Shown in pieces: positions 56,776 to 64,000 of a DNA stretch of 64,000 nt. This stretch comes from Aralia elata (taxonomy: Eukaryota; Streptophyta; Magnoliopsida; Apiales; Araliaceae). The position numbers and the translations under genes were made by a program. The DNA lies in assembly GCA_034770075.1 (NCBI GenBank), contig CM068385.1, positions 74,392,272 to 74,456,271 on the forward strand. Reading direction: 5' to 3'. Positions within the stretch are counted from its first letter, which is position 1. Each line of letters starts with the position of its first letter. The notes below the pieces were generated by a model, which worked only from the letters and a program-made list of their open reading frames with translations, searched no databases and was not told the origin of the DNA.

Positions 56776-59700
56776 TTAGGCTTCAGCTTGATCGGGAACA
56801 GAAAGGTGAATCACTGATACTTGTCGATCCACATCGCCTCCCCAATAATGTTTGAGTCATTGACCGTTGACTTTGAATGTGCGCTTTGAATCCGGCTCTT
56901 CGACTTTAATTGCCCCATGAGATCCTACAGCAGTAATAATGAAAGGGCCTGACCATCTAGACTTCAGCTTCCCAGGAAATAACCGCAGCCTGGAATTGAA
57001 CAACAACACAGCTTGTTCCGGTTCAAACTTTCGATCCACAATCCGTTTGTCATGCCACCTTTTGACTTTTTCTTTGTACAGCTTGGCATTTTCATAGGCA
57101 TGATGGCGAAACTCCTCCATCTCGTTCAATTGGAGCAACCTTTTCTCACCAGCGGCTTGAAGATCAAGGTTCAACTTTTGAATTGCCCAATAGGCCTTAT
57201 GCTCAAGTTCGACCGATAAATGACATGTTTTCCCATAAACCATACGATACGGCGACATTTCGATGGGATTCTTATAAGCAGTGCGATACGCCCATAAAGC
57301 ATCGTCTAGTTTCATTGCCCAGTCCTTACGAGTCGGGTTTACCACTTTCTCCAGAATTTGCTTAATTTCCCGATTCGATACCTCTGCTTGGCCATTCGTT
57401 TGGGGATGATAAGCTGTAGCAATCCGGTGTTTGACTCCGTACTTAGCTAACAACTTAGTGAACTGCTTGTTACAAAAATGAGTACCTTTGTCACTGATTA
57501 TGGCTCTTGGTGTACCGAATCTAGTAAAGATATTCTTGTGCAGGAACCGTAGAACCACTTTGGCATCATTGGTGGGTAATGCAAGTGCTTCGACCCATTT
57601 TGACATGTAATCCACTGCCAAAAGTATGTATTGATTGTTGAATGATGACGAAAACGGCCCCATAAAGTCAATACCCCAAACATCAAATAGTTCAACCTCA
57701 AGGATGGTGTTGAGAGGCATTTCGTGTCGCTTCGAGATATTTCCAACCCGTTGACATCTATCACACTTAAGCACAAAGAGATGGGCGTCTTTGAACAACG
57801 AAGGCCAGAAAAATCCCGACTGTAAGACCGTGGCTGCAGTTCTTTCTCCTCCATAATGGCCTCCATAATCTGACAAATGACAATGAGTCAAGATGCTCTC
57901 CATTTCTACCTGTGGCACACAACGTTTTATCATCTGATCCGCACAAGTTTTGAAGAGGAATGGCTCATCCCAAAAGTATTGCTTGACATCATGGAGAAAT
58001 TTCTTTCTTTGCTGAGAAGTGAAATCTTGCGGAAGAACATTACTGACTAGAAAGTTCACATAATCAGCATACCAAGGGACTTCGGTGTTGATACCAAACA
58101 ATTGTTCATCTGGAAACGACTCATTGATTACCACATCATTCTTTTTCTGCATGTCGGCATTCTCTAACCTTGAAAGATGATCAGCCACTTGATTCTCCGT
58201 ACCTTTCCTATCTCGAATCTCCAAGTCAAATTCTTGCAACAAGAGGACCCATCGAATCAACCTAGGTTTGGCATCCTTCTTTGCAATCAAGTATTTGATA
58301 GCTGCATGATCAGTGTAGACAATCACCTTGGTTCCAATTAGATATGCTCGAAACTTGTCAAAGGCAAATACTACTGCAAGCAACTCTTTCTCTGTAGTAG
58401 TATAATTCAATTGAGCTTCTGTGAGTGTCTTGCTTGAGTAGTAGATGGTGTGAAAAACCTTGTCCCTTCGCTGACCTAACACAGCTCCCACTGTATAATC
58501 ACTTGCGTCACACATCAACTCAAAAGGCAAAGTCCAATCGGGAGCAACTATGATCGGGGCTGTGATTAACTTCTTTTTCAGCACTTTAAAGGCTTCGATG
58601 CAAGCTTGATCCATCTTAAAGGGAACATCTTTTTCAAGGAGTGAACACAATGGTTTTGAAATTTTTGAGAAATCCTTGATGAATCGACGGTAGAATCCTG
58701 CATGTCCGAGAAAACTTCTAATACCTTTTACAGATGTCGGTGGAGGTAGCTTTTCAATGGTTTCAAAATTTGCCCTATCCACCTCTAGACCTGCGTCGGA
58801 TACTTTGTGCCCCAGAATAATCCCTTCTCGCACCATAAAGTGGCACTTTTCCCAATTAAGCACCAGATTCGTCTCCACACAACGCTTCAGTACTAAGATG
58901 AGATTATTAAGACACAAGTCAAAACTATCACCGAATACAGAGAAGTCATCCATGAATACCTCCAAATTTTAATCAACCATATCCGAGAAGATAGCCATCA
59001 TGCATCGCTGGAATGTAGCCGGTGCATTACATAACCCGAAAGACATTCTCCGGAATGCAAACGTTCCATAAGGACATGTAAAAGTTGTTTTCTCTTGATC
59101 TTCCGGAGCTATCACTATCTGGTTATATCCTGAGTATCCATCGAGAAGGCAATAGAACTGATGACCAGACAACCTATCCAACATCTGATCAATAAATGGC
59201 AAAGGAAAGTGATCCTTGCGCGTAGCTTTGTTCAACTTGCGGTAATCCATACACACTCTCCAACTTGTGACCGTTCTCGTAGGAATGAGTTCATTGTTTT
59301 CGTTCTCAACCACTGTCATTCCTCCCTTTTTAGGCACACATTGTACGGGACTTACCCAAGCACTATCTGAAATTGGATAGATAATTCTGGCGTCTAACCA
59401 CTTAATAATTTCCTTCTTCACCACGTCTTTCATAATCGGATTCAATCTTCTTTGTTGCTCAATGATCGATTTTGCTCCTTCTTCAAGCAGAATTTTATGC
59501 ATGCAAAACGACGGACTGATTCCCTTGATGTCTGCTATTGTCCACCCAATTGCTGTTTTATACTCACGCAAAACCCTTAATAGTTTTTCTTCTTGAGATT
59601 CATTCAAATGCGCAGAAATTATTACTGGTAGTGTGTCCGAGTCTCCCAAGTAAGCATACCGTAAATGAGATGGAAGAGGTTTAAGCTCAAGCACAGGTGG

Positions 59701-62175
59701 CTCTTCCACTGACGGTTTGGACCTCTTTCCTCCTTCGTGTGGCTGGTCAAGTACATCAAATTGCCTGCTAAATTTACGCGGAATAGGTAATGAGTCTAGA
59801 ACCTTGACATAATCCCACTCATCTGGATCATCAAAAGTGTCTATCCCAACTAGAGCAGCTTCTAATGGATCTTCAATAATAATTGCCCTGGTTTGTTCAT
59901 TCACGATTTCATCGAGCAGGTCTATCCGTAAGCATTCCTCGCCCTCCTTAGGGAATTTCATCGATTTAAATATATTAAAGGTGACTTCCTGATCTTGAAC
60001 TCTCATTGCTAATTCACCTTTTTGTACATCTAACAACGTTCTCCCTGTTGCTAAGAATGGACGACCTAGAATGATGGGAATCTCCCTATCCTCTTCGTAA
60101 TCCAAAACAATGAAATCAGCCGGGAAGATGAATTTATCGACTTTAACCAAAATATCTTCCACAATACCCCTCGGATATGTCACTGATCTGTCTGCCAACT
60201 GCAAGCTGATGTTCGTTGGTTTTGGTGCCTTTAGCCCAAGCTGAGTGTAAACTGATAATGGCATTAAATTGATACTAACTTCTAAGTCACACAATGCCAT
60301 TCCAGAGAACTGGTTACCAATTACACAAGGGATAGTGAAGCTTCCTGGATCCTTTAGTTTAGGTGGAAACTTGTTTTGCAAAATTGCACTGCACTCCTTG
60401 GTAAGTGCCACCGTTTCGAATTCACCCAATTTCCTTTTCTTTGACAAAACATCCTTCATAAACTTTGCATAACTGGGCATCTGTTCCAGGGCTTCTGCAA
60501 ACGATATATTAATGTGTAGTTTCTTCAAAACATCCAAAAATCTGGAAAATTGCTCGTCTAGCTTGGCTTTCTGCAATCTTTGAGGGAAGGGTACGGGAGG
60601 TACTACACTATCTGGCTTGAGTTCCTTTGACTTTACCTCCGAACCTGTATCCTTCACCTTTTCTGATTCATTCACCTTACTTTTCACCAGGGCTTCCTCA
60701 TCCTCATTCTCCACAACTGTTTTTGGTTTAGAATTTCCTTTAACTGCACCTGGCAGCTCTTTACCACTCCTTAAGGTGACAGCCTTGCAATGTTCCTTTC
60801 CTTCCGTTCTTGGGTTAACCTCTGTATTGCTTGGAAGTGCCCCTTGTGGTCGAGTATTCAAGACTTGAGCCAACTGTCCTAGCTGATTTTCCAAGTTCCT
60901 AATTGACACTGCCTGGCTCTTCACATTCAAATCTACCTGAGTTAGCAACTTATCTTGATCATTCATTCTTTTCTCAGATGCTGTGATAAACCTTGCCAAC
61001 GATTCTTCTAAATTCGGCTTTCTTTCTGCATGTTGTGGAGCTTGGTTCTGAAAACCTGGGGGATTCTGAGTTCTAGGAGCTGGATTTTGAACCTGAGTGT
61101 TATTGCTCCATGAGAAACCCGGATGATTTTTCCACCCCGGATTATATGCATTCTGGTATGGCTGTTGCTGTCTGTTATAGCTCCCCACGAACTGTACCGA
61201 TTCCGGATTAATGGCACAATACTCCGTTGGATGCGCACCTGCACAAAGCTCACACACATAGGCTACTTGCTGGACTTTCGATTCAGACAAAGCTTCAATC
61301 TTCTTAGACATGGCTGCCATCTTAGCTGTTAGTGTCGTGACCGCATCTACTTCCAAAACTCCAGCTACCTTTTGTTGATTCAGTCTGGAAGTCGGCCATT
61401 GATAATTATTTGCAGCCATAGTCTCTAACAAAGTGTAAGCTTCATCAAACTTTTTATCCATAAGTGCTCCACCTGCAGCTGCATCAATGCTTGTTCGAGT
61501 GTCATTATTCAGCCCATTGTAGAATGTCTGAACTTGTAGCCACTTGGGTAGCCCATGATGTGGACATTTTCTCAATAACTCTTTGAACCTTTCCCAAGCC
61601 TCGTATAGTGACTCTCCATGTTGTTGCCAAAATGTAGAAATCTCGTTTCTCAACTTAGCCGACTTAGCTGGCGGAAAAAATTTCGCTAGGAATTTCTAAG
61701 CTAGATCATCCCACGTTGTGATGGACCCTGACGGAAGTGAGTGCAACCAGCTCTTTGCCTTATCTCTCAGTGTGAACGGAAATAGACGTAATCTCACTGC
61801 ATCATCTGTCACATTGAGATATTTGAAGGTATCACAAATCTCCAGGAAACTAACTAAGTGTTCATTTGGATCATCGTTGGCTAAACCCCCAAACTGTACC
61901 GCATTCTGAAGCATATGAATTGTTCCCGGCTTGATTTCGAAGGAATTAGCGGTGATGACTGGTCTCGTGGTGCTCGATTTAATCTCGTCTATCTTAGGCA
62001 TAGCATATTCCCTCAATGATTTCTGCTCTTCGTTAGCCATTTTCTCTTTCTCAAGTGTCTCCTGACAGAATTTTCTCAACTGACGAAACTTATTCTCAAG
62101 ATTATCCTCACACTGCACGAGTTCCGGTTGTTTTGATCGCGTTTGCATAAACGAATCAAAAGACACACTGAACAA
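56776..62175 (-). pseudogene. Athila-like F gag-pol polyprotein, three premature stops
   Basis: A single minus-strand frame of about 1,800 codons, without frameshift, broken at 61696-61698 (TAG where B has Gln), 58969-58971 (TAA just before EVFMDDFSVFG) and 56857-56859 (TGA where B has Arg). It ends at TAA 56776. Gag starts at 62175 or the internal ATG at 62148 (MQTRSKQPEL). It keeps an intact knuckle-like CELCAGAHPTEYC. The protease motif is DLEVS where B has DLGAS, so the active-site Gly is lost. RT has FMDD, RNase H CDASDYTVG, and integrase zinc site HCHLSDYGGH/CDRCQR with catalytic residues in WGIDFMGPF, ISDKGTHF and GQAEVSNRE. No chromodomain. Confidence 0.92.
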
Positions 62176-62253
62176 GAAACAAAAGAAAAATAAGTTTGCT
62201 TAACTAGAACAGACTTAACTAAACTGATATTGAAAATTATAAACAAAAATAAT

Positions 62254-62270
62254 CCCCGGCAACGGCGCCA
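62254..62270 (-). other. Athila F primer-binding site (tRNA-Asp type)
   Basis: Plus-strand CCCCGGCAACGGCGCCA, i.e. sense TGGCGCCGTTGCCGGGG, six bases from the LTR. Same primer as element B. Confidence 0.92.
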
Positions 62271-62276
62271 AAAACT

Positions 62277-63541
62277 TGTTGCCCGATTTCACAATCGACA
62301 ATTACGTGCAAGTATACACGATCAACAAGTAATAAAGTGATAAGATAGGGTGTCGAACCCACAGGAATTATTATGTTTTTAATCTCCAATTGCCAATCTA
62401 AATTATGCCTATTCTATTAAACAATCACAATTTGGGATTTTTGATTAAGAATAATTAAATAAATACTAACACTGACAATTAATTCAAAGGTTGAAATTCA
62501 GATTTAAGATGATTAAGACTACAATATTCCCAGTCATTTATCATAAACCAATCTATTTATATCTTCCAATCATTCACTTCAATGGAGTTGTTAACAGAAA
62601 TTCAATTGCATTTATAAGCCCTTTTCCAAGAGATCAAATAATTCTATCTAATCCAATTAACTCTACTATATTCCTATGCAAAGTTAAAAGATTAAATTCA
62701 TTAAGTTCCAATTTCCAATTGTTACATGCAGCAAGCAATATTCCTATTTACTTCACAAATCCAATTATTCAACACATGCAAATAATTGAGAATACATGCT
62801 ATCTTATCCAGTTCTATCCCTAGATTTCATCTCCCAAATTCATCTAAAGTAACCCGCTAATTGTCGTCCAAACAATTAATCAACAAGCATAAAATAAGAT
62901 AGACAACTCCCATCAAATTGAACAATTGAAATCAAATAGATAATCAACTCATAATTATAACTGGTTCAATTGTATCCTTAACTAAGAATTTAGTTCATAC
63001 TGACAATAAAAACTAGAATATCAAAATAAGTCATCATAATTAATTACAAATCAGAGGATAAAGATTAAAAGGAAACTCAGTATAATCTCTAGCTCTCCAA
63101 TCTGAACTTCTCACAATGCTTGACTTGTCCTCCAATCTCCTTGCTCAGCTCTGAAAGTCAATCTCTGAATAAGTCTGTGTATATCTAAATCCAAGTCTTG
63201 ATCTTCTATTTATAGTCTCCTTTAGTCCCTCAATAAGTTTAATAGCAAGAGTCCTTGATCACTTCTATCTTTCCAAAATAACAGCATTCCAGCAAAATCA
63301 GGATTTCCATCTGCCGCTTCCTCGCCCCGACGAGAAATTCAAGGCATAAGTTCTCGCCCCGACGAATTCCCGCCCCGGTGAGAATACCCTGCACCCAGCC
63401 AATTTTCTTCTTTTCATTCCTACATCCAGCCATGACCTACAAAACCAATGCAAAACAAGTAAAAAGCTACCAAACACTTAAAAACAAGTAAAGAATAAGC
63501 CAAAAGACATATCAAACGCGTAGGTTAAAACCTACTCATCA
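62277..63541 (-). repeat. Athila-like F 5' LTR
   Basis: 1265 bp, near-identical to 52150-53413. Palindromes at 63322-63381. Confidence 0.94.
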
Positions 63542-63546
63542 AAAAT

Positions 63547-64000
63547 CTTCTCAAATTCCATAAGGAGAAGAGGAGTCAGAATGAAGAGGGAAAATTCAAA
63601 GGAGAAGTTAGTACAAGGGGGTAATAATAACAATAAGAGGAAGTGGGATACCACTTTTTCTACTAACTTTGAGAAAAAGGGGAATAATTACAATAACAAC
63701 AACACTACCAGCAAAAACCAGAATAACAAGATGGAACGTTGTGTCACATGTGGAAAGAACCATCTGGGAGTCTGTCGTAGGAAGGTGGTTGCCTGTTACA
63801 GTTGTGGTCAGGAGGGACATTATTCCAATGATTGTCCCAATAAGAGTATTAATAACACCAATCAGGGAAATCAGAATTATAAGTGTTATAATTGTGGCGC
63901 AACAAGTCACATATCTAGAAATTATCCAAAGAATAGGAACCAAACCGGGGGAGGAAATCAAACCGCAAACAACACCCTCAAACCAACAGTAGCAGGAGCT
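63547..64000 (+). pseudogene. Chromovirus E gag, zinc-knuckle part (runs off window)
   Basis: Resumes E gag after element F. A G-run near 63616-63620 shifts the frame, after which an Asn-rich linker leads to three zinc knuckles: CVTCGKNHLGVC (from 63740), CYSCGQEGHYSNDC, and CYNCGATSHISRNY, in which the last Cys is Tyr. The order matches D gag. The right end is cut by the window. Confidence 0.85.

Larger units (their letters stand above)
52150..63541 (-). mobile_element. Ty3/gypsy Athila-like retrotransposon F (minus strand)
   Basis: 11.4 kb flanked by AAAAT (52145-52149 and 63542-63546). LTRs are 62277-63541 (5') and 52150-53413 (3'), about 99% alike by eye. Order on the minus strand: tRNA-Asp primer site, gag-pol, spacer with palindromes, ORF3, 3' non-coding region. 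It is related to element B but clearly a different family: LTRs share only short blocks and are about 350 bp shorter. Confidence 0.95.

Noticed and set aside
63608..63961. Minus-strand 117-aa hydrophobic ORF
   Set aside because: It is the antisense shadow of the Asn-rich linker and zinc knuckles of E gag.

Overview
This window is plant repeat DNA made almost entirely of nested LTR retrotransposons. I see no host gene, rRNA, tRNA or CRISPR array. The element types (Athila-like and chromodomain Ty3/gypsy elements, long-LTR Ty1/copia elements, a caulimovirid-type endogenous pararetrovirus) point to a flowering plant, probably a eudicot. I cannot name the species. Most premature stops sit where a homologue has CAG, CAA, TGG or CGA, as expected for old silenced repeats that lost methylated cytosines.

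The nesting can be read from target-site duplications. (1) Positions 1-3043, continuing at 47919, hold a degraded pararetrovirus remnant: protease, RNase H, a 3' ORF, a 14-bp tandem array and a TATA box. (2) Copia element C (3044-47913, TSD GTTAT) sits in that DNA. (3) Its 5' LTR is split by Athila-like element B (3390-24938, TSD GAGAC). B has a 5.35-kb gag-pol frame with one stop codon plus a third ORF. (4) B is split by copia element A (13290-22423, TSD CGATG), whose LTRs are nearly identical while its coding region is wrecked. (5) C's gag-protease region is split by chromovirus D (29044-42452), which carries a coiled-coil ORF before gag and a C-terminal chromodomain. A 701-bp duplication of C flanks D and the outer tip of D's 5' LTR is missing. 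(6) At the right, a second chromovirus, E (LTR end at 50512, pre-gag ORF, gag), is interrupted inside gag by a second Athila-like element, F, on the minus strand (52150-63541, TSD AAAAT). E gag resumes at 63547 and runs off the window.

The less ordinary signals are in the non-coding parts. Both Athila-like elements carry a cluster of GC-rich 12-bp palindromes in the LTR and a second cluster in the pol-ORF3 spacer, and the two clusters are reverse complements of each other on the sense strand. The copia elements carry many inverted repeats with variable stems around a GGAG-type loop, in the LTR and in the leader around and after the primer-binding site. The chromovirus LTRs look as if they contain an intron that encloses AT-rich tandem arrays, and good splice acceptors lie directly before several initiator ATGs. 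Copia C's leader carries a separate set of GCGCAGCTGCGC palindromes.

All gene calls rest on motifs read by eye. Lineage names below the superfamily level, introns, RNA structures and promoters are inference.
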